Below, piece after piece: positions 8,950 through 18,124 of a stretch of 64,000 nucleotides of DNA. How positions within the stretch are numbered: the stretch's first letter is position 1; every line of letters begins with the position of its first letter. The stretch covers positions 596,839-660,838 of the forward strand of contig BPGT01000001.1 of assembly GCA_026003175.1 (NCBI GenBank), read 5' to 3'. This DNA is from Armatimonadota bacterium. GTDB lineage: Bacteria > Armatimonadota > HRBIN16. Position numbers and translations under genes: made by a program. The notes under the pieces are model-generated. The model ran no database searches. It saw nothing but the letters and a program-made list of their open reading frames with translations, and was not told where the DNA came from.

Positions 8950-9981
8950 ATGGCAGAACCATTTCTCGTGCCGCATATCGAGGCTATCGAGCAAAGCGGC
9001 ACCTACGGTAAATTTGTGATGGAACCTCTGGAGCGGGGCTTCGCTACCACGCTGGGCAACGCTCTGAGGCGCGTATTGCTGTCATCTATTCCAGGGGCAG
9101 CGGTGACCGCTATCAAGGTGGAGAAAGTACTGCATGAGTTCTCCACCATCCCAGGCGTCAAGGAAGACACCACCGAACTTATCCTGAATATCAAGGAGCT
9201 GGCGGTGCGTGCGCCAGGGGGTGGCAAGCCTAACGAAGTGATTACACTCACGGTGGACGCGCGCGGGCCCGGCATCGTGACCGGCGCGGACGTGCGCTGT
9301 CCCAACGATGCGGAGGTCGTCAATCCTGAGGTCTATCTGGCGACCATCAGCGAAGAGGGAGCAACCCTTCGCATGGAGCTATACGTGCAGCGAGGACGGG
9401 GTTATGTTGCGCCGGAGAAGGTCACTCTGCCGGACGCTTTGGCAAAGACCATCGGGGTGATACCCATCGGCGCGATGTTCTCGCCGGTACGCAAGGTGAA
9501 CTATATCGTGGAATCCACGCGCGTTGGCTTCAAGACCGACCTGGAGCGGCTCACGCTAGAGATATGGACGAACGGCACCGTCTATCCGGTGCACGCATTG
9601 CAAGAGTCCGCTCGCATCCTGCGCGAGTTCATGGATATGTTCGTGCATATGGACGCCAGTTCTTCCTTGCCCTTGCCGCCGGAGACTACGTTGCTGCCAG
9701 TCAACGTACCCGATGTGCGCGTGGAGGAGCTCGACTTCTCGGTGCGCACCTATAACTGCCTGAAGAGAGCGGGTATCGGCAGCGTGCGCGACCTTGTTCA
9801 CCGCACCCAGCACGAGCTGATGAGCATCCGCAACTTCGGAAAGAGGTCGCTGTACGAGGTGCGAGAGAAGCTGGCGCAGCTGGGGCTGACCCTGCGTGGG
9901 GAGAATCTGGAGCAGGTGCGGGAGGAACTGGCAGCCGCAGCCAGCGCGCACAAAGAGGAAGAAGAGGAAAGCAAGGAGTGA
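8950..9981 (+). CDS. rpoA: RNA polymerase alpha subunit
   Basis: This 343-residue subunit dimerises to nucleate RNA polymerase assembly. The N-terminal domain shows GKFVMEPLERGFATTLGNALRRVLLSSIPG at about residues 20-50 (in two parts of the family signature). The C-terminal domain, about residues 255-330, holds the two HhH segments CLKRAGIGSVRDLVHRT and LMSIRNFGKRSLYEVREKL that bind UP elements and activators. The tail is very acidic (EEEEESKE). The frame is open back to a GTG at 8875. The ATG at 8950 behind GTAAGGAGGCAGAG matches the family start. Confidence 0.97.
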   Translation: MAEPFLVPHIEAIEQSGTYGKFVMEPLERGFATTLGNALRRVLLSSIPGAAVTAIKVEKVLHEFSTIPGVKEDTTELILNIKELAVRAPGGGKPNEVITLTVDARGPGIVTGADVRCPNDAEVVNPEVYLATISEEGATLRMELYVQRGRGYVAPEKVTLPDALAKTIGVIPIGAMFSPVRKVNYIVESTRVGFKTDLERLTLEIWTNGTVYPVHALQESARILREFMDMFVHMDASSSLPLPPETTLLPVNVPDVRVEELDFSVRTYNCLKRAGIGSVRDLVHRTQHELMSIRNFGKRSLYEVREKLAQLGLTLRGENLEQVREELAAAASAHKEEEEESKE

Positions 9982-9984
9982 CCT

Positions 9985-10338
9985 ATGCGACATCTGGTTG
10001 GTCATCGTAAACTGGGACTGCCCAGCGACCAGCGTCGTGCATTGCTGCACGGGCTGACGCAGCAGTTGTTTATTCATGAAGCCATTCGCACCACGGACAC
10101 GCGCGCCAAAGAGGTGCGTTCCATCGCCGAGAAGATTATCACGCTGGCTAAACGGAACGACCTGCATTCACGACGGCTGGCTCGGCGCATCCTCAGGTCC
10201 GAAAGCCTGGTCAAGCGGGTGTTTGACGAAATCGCCCCGCGCTACGCCAGCCGAAATGGCGGCTATACGCGCCTGGTGCGACTGGGTGCCCGTCGTGGCG
10301 ACGGCGCGATGCTGGTGTTGCTGGAGCTTATCCAGTGA
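9985..10338 (+). CDS. rplQ: 50S ribosomal protein L17
   Basis: This 117-residue protein lies around the exit tunnel. It begins MRHLVGHRKLGLPSDQRRALL and has ATDTRAKEVRS-like IRTTDTRAKEVRSIAEKIITLAK and the end YTRLVRLGARRGDGAMLVLLELIQ. It starts 3 bases after rpoA, as in the usual rpoA-rplQ pair. Confidence 0.97.
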   Translation: MRHLVGHRKLGLPSDQRRALLHGLTQQLFIHEAIRTTDTRAKEVRSIAEKIITLAKRNDLHSRRLARRILRSESLVKRVFDEIAPRYASRNGGYTRLVRLGARRGDGAMLVLLELIQ

Positions 10339-10347
10339 GAGCTCTGT

Positions 10348-11121
10348 ATGCGTACCATTGCCGTAGTCATCGAGTATGATGGCACGGACTTCGCAGGTTT
10401 TCAGGTACAGCGTGGCAAGCGCACCGTGCAGGCGGAGCTCTGCCGGGCAGTGCAGAAGATAACCAAAGAGTCGGTACCTGTTATCGGCGCAAGCCGAACA
10501 GATGCAGGCGCACACGCCACCGGGCAGGTGGTACACTTTCGCACCACATGTCGTATTCCGGTGGAGAGAGTGCCTGCGGCGTTGAACAGCGTGCTACCGC
10601 GAGACATCGCGGCGCGCCATGCGTGGGAAGCAGACGAAAGCTTCCACGCGCGATACAGTGCCCGCTCTCGGGTGTATCGCTATACAGTATGGAACCATCC
10701 GGTGCGCTCTGCCCTGATGGAGCGGTATGCCTATCGGGTAAGCCAGCCTCTGCATGTGGAGGCGATGAGGGAAGCGGCAAACTACCTTATAGGCAAGCAC
10801 GACTTCGCCGCTTTCGCCTCGGAGGTCGGGCGATATCGCAACACTGTACGCGAGGTGTACAGCGCGCAGCTACGAGCGCGTTTGCCACTGGTATGGTTGC
10901 GCATCGAAGCAAACGGCTTCCTGCAGGGCATGGTGCGTGCTATTATGGGCACGTTGATAGAGGTCGGGTTGGGCAAGCGTGCGCCCGAAACAGTGGGGCA
11001 ACTGTTGCAGAGGGGTGCAAGAGGTGAGGCGGGCTTTAACGTGCCGGCGCATGGATTGTGCCTGGTACGAGTGAACTACGACGAGAGCGCTATTTCGAGG
11101 AGCGAACAACAGGCGGGATAA
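10348..11121 (+). CDS. truA: tRNA pseudouridine synthase A (positions 38-40)
   Basis: The enzyme isomerises uridine in the anticodon arm of tRNAs. It has 257 residues. The catalytic Asp is Asp52 in [18 protein letters not shown]. Other landmarks are [12 protein letters not shown] near the start, [17 protein letters not shown] and the C-terminal [17 protein letters not shown]. It follows rplQ after 9 bases and overlaps nothing. The order rplQ-truA-rplM-rpsI is common. Confidence 0.96.
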   Translation: MRTIAVVIEYDGTDFAGFQVQRGKRTVQAELCRAVQKITKESVPVIGASRTDAGAHATGQVVHFRTTCRIPVERVPAALNSVLPRDIAARHAWEADESFHARYSARSRVYRYTVWNHPVRSALMERYAYRVSQPLHVEAMREAANYLIGKHDFAAFASEVGRYRNTVREVYSAQLRARLPLVWLRIEANGFLQGMVRAIMGTLIEVGLGKRAPETVGQLLQRGARGEAGFNVPAHGLCLVRVNYDESAISRSEQQAG

Positions 11122-11126
11122 GGGCT

Positions 11127-11564
11127 ATGACTATGAAAACCTATTCAACGAAGCCATCGGACATAAAGCGAGAGTGGTTCGTGGTGGATGCGACGAACAA
11201 ACCGCTGGGTCGCCTGGCGGCGGAGGTGGCGAAGATTTTGCGAGGCAAACACAAACCCATCTTCGCTCCACATCTGGACACAGGCGATTTTGTGATTGTG
11301 GTCAACGCCAGCAAGGTGAAGTTGACCGGTCACAAGGACGAGGAGCTTATCTACTGGCACACAATGTGGCCCGGCGGGTTGCGGTCGATATCGCGGGGCA
11401 AGCTTATTGCCGAAAAGCCGGAGCGGGCGATTCGCCGCGCGGTAAAGGGGATGTTACCGCATAATAAGCTCGGCGCGGCGATGATTCGCAAGCTGAAGGT
11501 GTACGCCGGTCCCGAACATCCCCACGAGGCACAACAGCCGAAGCCGCTGGAGATTAAGGTGTAG
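11127..11564 (+). CDS. rplM: 50S ribosomal protein L13
   Basis: This early-assembly large-subunit protein has 145 residues from the first plausible ATG (11127); a second ATG stands two codons later. It shows [28 protein letters not shown] (in parts), [33 protein letters not shown] and [24 protein letters not shown]. Because the upstream frame is open to 11058 inside truA, the start was set by the family N-terminus and by the position just after the truA stop. Confidence 0.96.
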   Translation: MTMKTYSTKPSDIKREWFVVDATNKPLGRLAAEVAKILRGKHKPIFAPHLDTGDFVIVVNASKVKLTGHKDEELIYWHTMWPGGLRSISRGKLIAEKPERAIRRAVKGMLPHNKLGAAMIRKLKVYAGPEHPHEAQQPKPLEIKV

Positions 11565-11575
11565 CGAGGGAGATT

Positions 11576-11974
11576 ATGGCAGAAGAGCAAGTACGCTATT
11601 ATGCAACTGGTCGTCGTAAAACGGCGGTCGCGCGGGTATGGCTGATGCCGGGCACGGGCAATATCATCATCAACGGCAAGCCCGCGCGTGAGTATCTGGG
11701 CAGGTTCACGCTGGAAGCGATGGTAAGGCAGCCTTTTGCGGTAACCAACACCGAAGGGCAGTTCGATGTCATCGCTCACTGTAAGGGCGGCGGCATCAGC
11801 GGGCACGCCGGAGCGGTGCGTATGGGTATCGCCCGTGCGCTGATCCAGGCAAAGCCAGAACTGCGCCCTACCCTGCGCCAGCTGGGTATCGTGACCCGCG
11901 ACCCGCGCGTCAAAGAGCGCAAGAAGTACGGACGCAAACGCGCCCGCCGCGCGTTCCAGTACGTCAAGCGATAG
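11576..11974 (+). CDS. rpsI: 30S ribosomal protein S9
   Basis: This 132-residue protein has a C-terminal tail that reaches the P-site tRNA. It shows [52 protein letters not shown] and the classical end [25 protein letters not shown]. It starts 11 bases after rplM and ends the ribosomal block. Confidence 0.98.
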   Translation: MAEEQVRYYATGRRKTAVARVWLMPGTGNIIINGKPAREYLGRFTLEAMVRQPFAVTNTEGQFDVIAHCKGGGISGHAGAVRMGIARALIQAKPELRPTLRQLGIVTRDPRVKERKKYGRKRARRAFQYVKR

Positions 11975-11996
11975 GAGATTCTGGAGAGCAAGGTTT

Positions 11997-12021
11997 TGTA
12001 GCGGCGCACGGCAGTGCGCCG
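11997..12021 (+). repeat. Small palindromic intergenic repeat, TGTAG family, copy 2
   Basis: TGTAGC is followed by GGCGCAC (12003-12009), GGCA loop and GTGCGCC (12014-12020). The layout matches the copies at 1180, 36401 and 51929: a TGTAG prefix and then a short perfect hairpin. It lies just after rpsI and may act as a transcript end, though no T-run follows. Confidence 0.55.
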
Positions 12022-12033
12022 AGATAGCGTTCG

Positions 12034-12130
12034 TGGCTAAAGCCGTTCCCTCGCAGACGGAGTCAGCCTTGCGCTGGCTATAACCCTGTGCAAGCGGGGG
12101 GTTCGTTTGGAGGGGGAACGGCTTTAGCCA
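12034..12130. repeat. Perfect 17-base inverted repeat enclosing 63 bases
   Basis: The left arm is TGGCTAAAGCCGTTCCC (12034-12050) and the right arm is its exact complement, GGGAACGGCTTTAGCCA (12114-12130). The 63 bases between them contain no gene. The GGCTAAAGCC core is itself palindromic and resembles the core of the TGTAGCC repeat family. The structure could be a MITE-like element or two inverted copies of that family. The rest of the gap 11975-12267 holds two hairpin repeats and no recognisable gene or clear promoter. Confidence 0.6.
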
Positions 12131-12157
12131 TATCCTGGCATCTGCGCTGGGCAACCA

Positions 12158-12174
12158 GGAGTTGTGCTCCTACA
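12158..12174 (-). repeat. Small hairpin repeat, TGTAG family, reverse copy
   Basis: Read on the minus strand this is TGTAG followed by GAGCACAACTC, with arms GGAG and CTCC. It fits the TGTAG-plus-hairpin layout, but the arms are short, so membership of the family is tentative. Confidence 0.35.
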
Positions 12175-12267
12175 TATCTCTGTCGAACGGGCAGCCTCAG
12201 CAGGACACCGCGCCCTCCGTGCCCAACTGGATAACAGCATCAACGCTGACACGAAAGGGGAACGCTC

Positions 12268-15200
12268 ATGGCGCAACGTACCTGCACCTACGTGGTGCCC
12301 GGTTTTCATTCCGATGTGGTGTGGCTGGAGGACCAGCGCGATTACGCGGTGAGCCTGCTGGGCGATATGCACCAGAACCTGCAAATCCTGCGCATTGACC
12401 CGCATTACGGTGTCTTTCTACATGAGTTGACATACCTCAAACCCTATCTGGATACGCACCCCGAAGCTCTGCCTGAAGTGCGACAGTGGATCCAAGAGGG
12501 ACGCATCGGCACGGGCGGTTCACACAGCCAGCCTACCGAAACGGTTATCGGCGGCGAAGGCATTGTACGCAATATCCTGTATGGGCGATGGTATCATGAG
12601 GGCGTGCTGGGCGACCAGCCGTGGATATACATGCCCTGGGATGTGTTCGGGCACACAGCGCAGCTGGGGCAGATTCTGCGCAAATCGCGTTTTCAGGGCT
12701 GTATCTGGAGCAAAGACATCCGCGGCGCGCTGGCAGTGTTCTGGCACCTCGCGCTGGACGGTGAGCCGCTGCTATTCAAGCGCATGGGCTACTGGTTCCC
12801 CAGCGGCGACCCCGACACCTTCCTGAAGGCGGTAGACGATTTCTTCCAAGAAATGCGCTCACTGGGGTTCACCGCCGACTGTCGCCTGGACTGCGTGGAC
12901 TTTAAACCGCCTACCGCGTGGATAGCGGGGCGTTGTGAGGATCTGGCGAAGCGCGAACATGCTGTCATCATCAGCGGTATTGGGCATGAGCGGTGGTTCG
13001 AACACGCCTTCCGCCAGCACGAGGAGCGCACCGTTTCTATTCCCATCACCTCGCGTGACTACGAGTGGCATCATCAGGGCACGGGACTGTCGCGCATCGA
13101 GCTCAAAATTGCCAACCGGCTGGCGGAGCAGAGCCTGCACCAAGCGGAGTTCTTCGCCACGGTGGCACACCTGCTGGGCGCGGAGTACCCTGATAAGGCT
13201 CTGGACAAGGCGTGGCGGCAGGTACTGTTCAACCAGCACCACGACGGTATCGCCGGACCATCCTGCGACCGTGCTTTTCTGGACATGATGGCGGGTTTCC
13301 GCGAGGCGCTGGAGCTGGCGCATGACGTACGTTCCCGTAGCCTGCGTTACATCTGCGACCAGACCGACACCGCCTACACCGCTCCCCCGCCCACCGTCAT
13401 TGCCCTGCAGGTACACAACGCGCTGGGTTGGAGCCGAACTGACGCGGTACGCATCACCCTGCGCTTCCCCAAGCCGGTCAGCGGCTTCCGCATTGAAGAT
13501 TCGGAAGGCAATCCTGTACCGTGTCAGCTGGAGTCGCCTGTTCCGACGCGCTTGCCCTTGCGCGAGGCGGAGGTGACCTTGCTGGCACGTGACATCCCGC
13601 CGATGGGCTTCCGTACCTACCGTGTGGTGGAGACGGACACACTACCCCCTGCACCCAGATTGATACCGGGGTACACTATCGAGAACGAGTTCTTCCGCGT
13701 CACCGCCGACCCGCAGCTCGGCGGTGGGCTGAGCAGTATCTATGACAAACAGGCAAAGCGGGAGGTGCTGAATCTGCAGGCTGGACCTGGCAATGAAATC
13801 ATCGCCCTGCTGGAAAAGGCGGACCGCGCCGAGCCTGCGTGGGAGTGCTACACGCTGGGACCGAAGTGGTTCTCACGCGACTACGCGGCAAGCGTGCAGG
13901 CATGGCGGGGACCTGTGCAATCGCGACTGGTGATTCGCGGCGAGATGCGCTCCTGCGAGCGTGAACAGGTGGTCAGCCTCACGCAGGGCGTGCGCCGAAT
14001 CGACTTCGCCACGCAGCTACAGCGCTATCGCGGTGAAAACGAGCTGTTCGTGGTCACCTTCCCAGTAAACGTGCAAAATGCCGAGCCGGTGTTCGAGGAA
14101 CGCTTCGGAGCCATCACCAAGCGCAAAAGCAAGGGCAAGCTAGACTTCCGCTTTCACCAGTGGCGCAACTATTCGGAGTGTGGGGCACGACACGCCTGTC
14201 AGTGGGTAGACCTGTCGGGGGCGGCGTGGGTGCGCTTTGCGGACGGTCAGCAGCGCCCCTTCGGTATGTGCCATCTGGTTACCTCGCACCATCCTGCCAG
14301 TGTGCAGGCGGCGTACGCGCTACAACGTGCACTCATCCGCAAGGGCGTGCCCTGCACCCCTGTATATGATGATTTCGATGCCCCACGCCGGTTGCAACTG
14401 CCGGTGGAAGACACCATCCTGCCCTTCCCGAATAACCCCAACGAGGACCTGTCGCTGGGCATGTCCTTCCGCGTGGTGTTCAGCCTGGGCGGGGATAACA
14501 CTTACCTTGCCGACCTGATAATGCGCCTTCCCGAGACGCAGGCGAACCGTCTCCAAACTATCCTCCAGGAGCAGCAGGGCATCGCCCTAGTGGAAGACCC
14601 CGACATGCCCGACGGCTGGCAGCCTCTGCCCGTGCTGGTGGTTGCTGCGAAAGACGAAGTCGCGCTGCAGGAAATGGTGCAACATCTGGTCGCACAGCTG
14701 GAGCAGACCGCCACCATCGCTCTACCCACCGACGCCAACCTAATACAACACCCTCTCCCTGCTGACGGTTATGGCGTCGCGCTGGTGAACACGGGCAACG
14801 TACTCAACTCGGTAGAAAATGATAATACGATGGTGCTGTTCCTAATGCATACTGCCGCGTGGGGCGGTACGCCGTGGGGGCAGCCAGACCGATTGCCTTT
14901 CGTGTTCATCCCCGAACACAAGACGCATCTGTTCTGCTACAGCCTCTATCCCCACACCGGCGACTGGCGCGAGGCAGGTACTGCCCGCGTGGGCTGGGAG
15001 GTAAACAATCCCCTGCAGACAGTGCAAGGGATGCTACACGGCGGTGCGTTGCCGTTGGATTACTGCTTCTTGCAGTTGGAGGCGCAACAGGCTATCCTCA
15101 CCGCCCTCAAGCCTGCCGACAACCCAACAGGACGGTTTGAATCGCACCCGGTGGACGCCGAGAGTAGAGGCATCGTCGTACGCCTGTATGACCCCACCGG

Positions 15201-16083
15201 CTTCGGCGACAGAGTGCGCTTGGGGTGGCACACCGGTCTCCTTGAGGCGTACCATGCGAACCTGCTGGAGGAACCTCAGCAACCTATTGCCTTGCAGGAG
15301 CAGGCGGTAGAGTTTGCGCTGGACAGCTTCGCCATCGAGACTTTCCTATTGAAGCCCAAACCTTTTATCCCAAAGGGGGGACGCCGCGTGCTGGGAGCCA
15401 CTGCCGAACTCGTACAGCCAGTGTACGTGCGCTACTGGCAACACAATCTCGGCGCAGACCCCATCGGCTACCTGCCGGTGGCAGTAAGCCTGCGCGGCGA
15501 GGTGAAAACGGGCATTCACATCCGCCAGGGCGGCGTCACCATTAACACTGTAGAGGTAGGCGTGGTGAACAACCTGCGTGACCGCAACGCTACCGGTACC
15601 ATCCGCCTGAGCGTCCCTGAAGGCTGGCACACCGTGCCTGCAGAGATTGCGTTTGACCTTCCTGCCGGCGAAGCGCGGACATGGAAAGTGCTGTTGTGTT
15701 TCGACACGCCAAGGCGTACGGGTGTGGTGCGCGCCCGGCTGGAATGGGACGGACAGACTTATGAGGATATTCTAGAGGTCGGGCGGGAGTATTTCCCCGA
15801 ATGGGATGTTCACTTCGAGCGCAGCGCGCTGGTGGTGCGCCTGCGCAACGGTACGGACGACCTCATTCACGGCGCGGTGCAGGTGATTACTCCTCTGGAA
15901 ACTTGGGGCGACGCAGTGGGACTATACTGCCTGACCGCAGGTGGCAAGCACACGCAGGGCTTCCAGTTGCAGCCCGACGAACACGCGGAGGTACGCTTCG
16001 AGGGCGAACGACCACCCGGGCGGGGCTTCATTATCGTGAAGGTAATGGCACATGGCAGGGTAGAGTACCGGAAGGTACAATAG
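12268..16083 (+). CDS. Alpha-mannosidase, glycoside hydrolase family 38, large form
   Basis: The protein is predicted to release alpha-mannose from glycans. It has 1271 residues, longer than the common 800-1050 of GH38. The N-terminal catalytic domain shows the zinc ligands His14 and Asp16 in GFHSDVVW, the nucleophile Asp125 in MPWDVFGHTAQ, and later FNQHHDGIAGPS, where a zinc-ligand His lies. Middle (about 300-385) and C-terminal beta domains follow, the latter beginning near IENEFFRVTADPQLGGGLSSIYDK. There is no clear signal peptide, so it may act inside the cell. The last 250 residues look like added beta-sandwich domains. The start is ATG with GAAAGGGG upstream. It stands alone, convergent with the nitrilase operon. 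Confidence 0.9.
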   Translation: MAQRTCTYVVPGFHSDVVWLEDQRDYAVSLLGDMHQNLQILRIDPHYGVFLHELTYLKPYLDTHPEALPEVRQWIQEGRIGTGGSHSQPTETVIGGEGIVRNILYGRWYHEGVLGDQPWIYMPWDVFGHTAQLGQILRKSRFQGCIWSKDIRGALAVFWHLALDGEPLLFKRMGYWFPSGDPDTFLKAVDDFFQEMRSLGFTADCRLDCVDFKPPTAWIAGRCEDLAKREHAVIISGIGHERWFEHAFRQHEERTVSIPITSRDYEWHHQGTGLSRIELKIANRLAEQSLHQAEFFATVAHLLGAEYPDKALDKAWRQVLFNQHHDGIAGPSCDRAFLDMMAGFREALELAHDVRSRSLRYICDQTDTAYTAPPPTVIALQVHNALGWSRTDAVRITLRFPKPVSGFRIEDSEGNPVPCQLESPVPTRLPLREAEVTLLARDIPPMGFRTYRVVETDTLPPAPRLIPGYTIENEFFRVTADPQLGGGLSSIYDKQAKREVLNLQAGPGNEIIALLEKADRAEPAWECYTLGPKWFSRDYAASVQAWRGPVQSRLVIRGEMRSCEREQVVSLTQGVRRIDFATQLQRYRGENELFVVTFPVNVQNAEPVFEERFGAITKRKSKGKLDFRFHQWRNYSECGARHACQWVDLSGAAWVRFADGQQRPFGMCHLVTSHHPASVQAAYALQRALIRKGVPCTPVYDDFDAPRRLQLPVEDTILPFPNNPNEDLSLGMSFRVVFSLGGDNTYLADLIMRLPETQANRLQTILQEQQGIALVEDPDMPDGWQPLPVLVVAAKDEVALQEMVQHLVAQLEQTATIALPTDANLIQHPLPADGYGVALVNTGNVLNSVENDNTMVLFLMHTAAWGGTPWGQPDRLPFVFIPEHKTHLFCYSLYPHTGDWREAGTARVGWEVNNPLQTVQGMLHGGALPLDYCFLQLEAQQAILTALKPADNPTGRFESHPVDAESRGIVVRLYDPTGFGDRVRLGWHTGLLEAYHANLLEEPQQPIALQEQAVEFALDSFAIETFLLKPKPFIPKGGRRVLGATAELVQPVYVRYWQHNLGADPIGYLPVAVSLRGEVKTGIHIRQGGVTINTVEVGVVNNLRDRNATGTIRLSVPEGWHTVPAEIAFDLPAGEARTWKVLLCFDTPRRTGVVRARLEWDGQTYEDILEVGREYFPEWDVHFERSALVVRLRNGTDDLIHGAVQVITPLETWGDAVGLYCLTAGGKHTQGFQLQPDEHAEVRFEGERPPGRGFIIVKVMAHGRVEYRKVQ

Positions 16084-16132
16084 AGGCGGAGGTGGATGTA
16101 TTCACACGGGAGCAGGGCAGCTTTGTGCCTCT

Positions 16133-16151
16133 GGAAAGCAAGGTGCTTTCC
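16133..16151. terminator. Hairpin between convergent genes
   Basis: GGAAAGCA and TGCTTTCC form an 8-base stem with a 3-base loop, in the 76-base gap between the convergent mannosidase and nitrilase genes. No T-run follows on either strand, so termination is only a possibility. Confidence 0.35.
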
Positions 16152-16159
16152 GGTATGAA

Positions 16160-17065
16160 CTACCTCATCAACCGCGTGCTCCGCTCGTGGCGGGCGCGGC
16201 AGAAATACTCATCCCAGAGCAGCAAGTCGTACTGCCGGGCAATCTCTGCTGCGCTCATGTCCTGCCGATGGCAGGTCAGCAAAAAGCGCGCCTCCGGCTG
16301 TAAAATGTCCACTTCTACCTCGCGCCCGTAGTCGCGCTTTATCTTCTGCAGTTTGTCGTGATTATAGTCCAGATGCGCCACCAGACAGTCCAGATTGACG
16401 CTTGCACTTAGCACCGGTTGATAGTTCGGCTGTGCCCCTTTGCGCACGCGCCCCAAAGGGTCTACCAGCACCCCCTGCGGCGAGGCGATTGCGCTCAGCA
16501 TCCACCAGTGGTGCTCCAGCGCCCAGTGCTGTAGCTGCATCCCACCCGGATACATGGAGCTGAAGCATACCAGTTCTGCGTTCTTCGCACGCAGGTCTTC
16601 CGCTACCTCGCGGAAGTTGAGGTCAAAGCATATCGCAAAGCCCACCCTGCCGAAATCGGTTTCTACTACCGTTGCCTCCGCTCCGGGGGTAACACCCAGC
16701 GACAGTTCGCCCAGCGTGGGAAACATTTTATAGTAGCTGCCTGCCACCTCGCCATCGCGGTTTAGCAGTACGATGGCGTTGTACACTGCACTGCGGTGCT
16801 TGAGCAGAACGGGGCAGGCGATATATGTGCGGTGTTGACGAGCCATATCGCTCAAACGGCTAATTGTTTCGCCATCGAGAAGTTCCGCGGTGTTAAACCA
16901 GTCGCGCTCGTTCATGCCCAGACCGGTGAAGGTTTCCGGCAGGAGAATCAGGTCGGGCTGGTCCCATAGCGCCTGTGCCAGCAGGTGTGAGGCGGTTTGC
17001 CAATTCGCTTCACGACTACCCTGTCCGTGAAAGTTGATGCTACATACCCTTATCCAGCGTGCCAT
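16160..17065 (-). CDS. Carbon-nitrogen hydrolase (nitrilase superfamily)
   Basis: This 301-residue nitrilase-fold amidohydrolase would hydrolyse an amide, carbamoyl or nitrile bond in the cytosol. The Glu-Lys-Cys triad is visible: Glu44 in LILLPETFTGLG, Lys113 in GSYYKMFPTLGE and Cys146 in VGFAICFDLNFREVAEDL. The C-terminal part after about residue 270 is unusually charged. I chose the ATG at 17065, seven bases from AGGAG; TTG and GTG codons lie just before it. It is the last gene of a minus-strand set with a DapA-family gene and two Gfo/Idh/MocA genes, so it probably takes part in degrading a sugar- or amino-acid-like compound. The substrate is unknown. Confidence 0.86.
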   Translation of the reverse strand: MARWIRVCSINFHGQGSREANWQTASHLLAQALWDQPDLILLPETFTGLGMNERDWFNTAELLDGETISRLSDMARQHRTYIACPVLLKHRSAVYNAIVLLNRDGEVAGSYYKMFPTLGELSLGVTPGAEATVVETDFGRVGFAICFDLNFREVAEDLRAKNAELVCFSSMYPGGMQLQHWALEHHWWMLSAIASPQGVLVDPLGRVRKGAQPNYQPVLSASVNLDCLVAHLDYNHDKLQKIKRDYGREVEVDILQPEARFLLTCHRQDMSAAEIARQYDLLLWDEYFCRARHERSTRLMR

Positions 17066-17077
17066 CACCAATCTCCT

Positions 17078-18124
17078 TTAAGATAGCCATTCGTGCAGGT
17101 GTTCCACAACGAAGGCGTCGTCGTTGAGATGAGGATAGCTTCGGATCACACGTTCAATCTCCTCCACCTGCCCGGGGCTGAGCGTCTCGTCTGGATCAAG
17201 ACACCAGGTTCCCTCCAGCAATCCCTGCCGACGCAGCACCTCATGGATGCCCGCGATACACCCCTTGAAGCCGTTAGCGGCGTCGAAGAAGGCGGCGTTG
17301 CAATCGGTTACCTCCACTGCGAGGCGTAACAGGTCGGCAGGGACGGTTTCTTCCCGTGCGGCGGCGTGACAGCGTTCCAGCAGTTCCACCGCGCGTTTCG
17401 TCCACACCGCCCAATGCCCCAGCAAGCCTCCCACGATGCGTCGCTCCACCTGCCTGTTCCCGATGGTAAAGCGATAAGGCGTGAGCAAATCCAGCACGAT
17501 ATTATCGTCGTTGCCTGTGTAGAGGGCGATATCGTCGCGCCCTGCTTCCGCTATTGCACGCACTACATCCAGCGTCTGATAACGGTTGAAGGGGGCAATC
17601 TTGATGGCGACCACGTTCTCTATCTCTGCGAACCGTCGCCAGAAGCGGTAACTCAACACTCTTCCGCCCACCGCAGGCTGCAGGTAGAAGCCCATTAGCG
17701 GTATCACCTCCGCCACGCAGCGACAGTGTGCTATCAGCACGTCGTCGTCAGCGTTCTTCAGCGCAGAGAGGCTGAGCAGCCCCGCGTGGAAGCCCAGTTC
17801 TCTTGCCAGTTCCGCTTCGGATATCGCCTGTTTGGTGTCTCCGCATACGCCTGCAATGCGTACCAGCGGCTGGGAGCGCATGGAGTCCAGACGGTCAAAC
17901 TCCTCCTTTGCCAGCGCCATCAGGGGATGAAACAACCCGATTTGCGGTTCGCGGATGGCGAACTGCGTGGTGTGCACGCCGACAGCGATGCCGCCCGCAC
18001 CGGCAACGGAGTAGTATCGCCACAGGGCGCGTTGCCTGCGCTCGTCCCAGCGTCGTTGTGCGTTGAGCGCAAGCGGGCTGGCAGGAATGACCAAGCCTCG
18101 TCGTAGCGCATCAAAGGCGTTCAT
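17078..18124 (-). CDS. Dihydrodipicolinate synthase / N-acetylneuraminate lyase family protein
   Basis: This 348-residue Schiff-base TIM-barrel aldolase is longer than DapA (about 295). It shows GAGGIAVGVHTTQFAIRE, corresponding to the family's G-G-T-T pyruvate-site region, and the likely lysine of the Schiff base, Lys175, in VVAIKIAPFNRYQTLDVV. The end carries an extra helical segment. It is unlikely to be lysine-pathway DapA, because it sits in an accessory operon and lacks the standard DapA N-terminus. Its start overlaps the upstream Gfo/Idh gene by 14 bases, and the nitrilase start follows after 12 bases. I infer a lyase or aldolase step in a catabolic route. Confidence 0.82.
   Translation of the reverse strand: MNAFDALRRGLVIPASPLALNAQRRWDERRQRALWRYYSVAGAGGIAVGVHTTQFAIREPQIGLFHPLMALAKEEFDRLDSMRSQPLVRIAGVCGDTKQAISEAELARELGFHAGLLSLSALKNADDDVLIAHCRCVAEVIPLMGFYLQPAVGGRVLSYRFWRRFAEIENVVAIKIAPFNRYQTLDVVRAIAEAGRDDIALYTGNDDNIVLDLLTPYRFTIGNRQVERRIVGGLLGHWAVWTKRAVELLERCHAAAREETVPADLLRLAVEVTDCNAAFFDAANGFKGCIAGIHEVLRRQGLLEGTWCLDPDETLSPGQVEEIERVIRSYPHLNDDAFVVEHLHEWLS

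Noticed and set aside
16084-16200. A coding-like frame continuing after the mannosidase stop (EAEVDVFTREQGSFVPLESK)
   Set aside because: It has no start codon of its own, runs antisense into the nitrilase gene, and the mannosidase already ends in a normal way. Chance is more likely.
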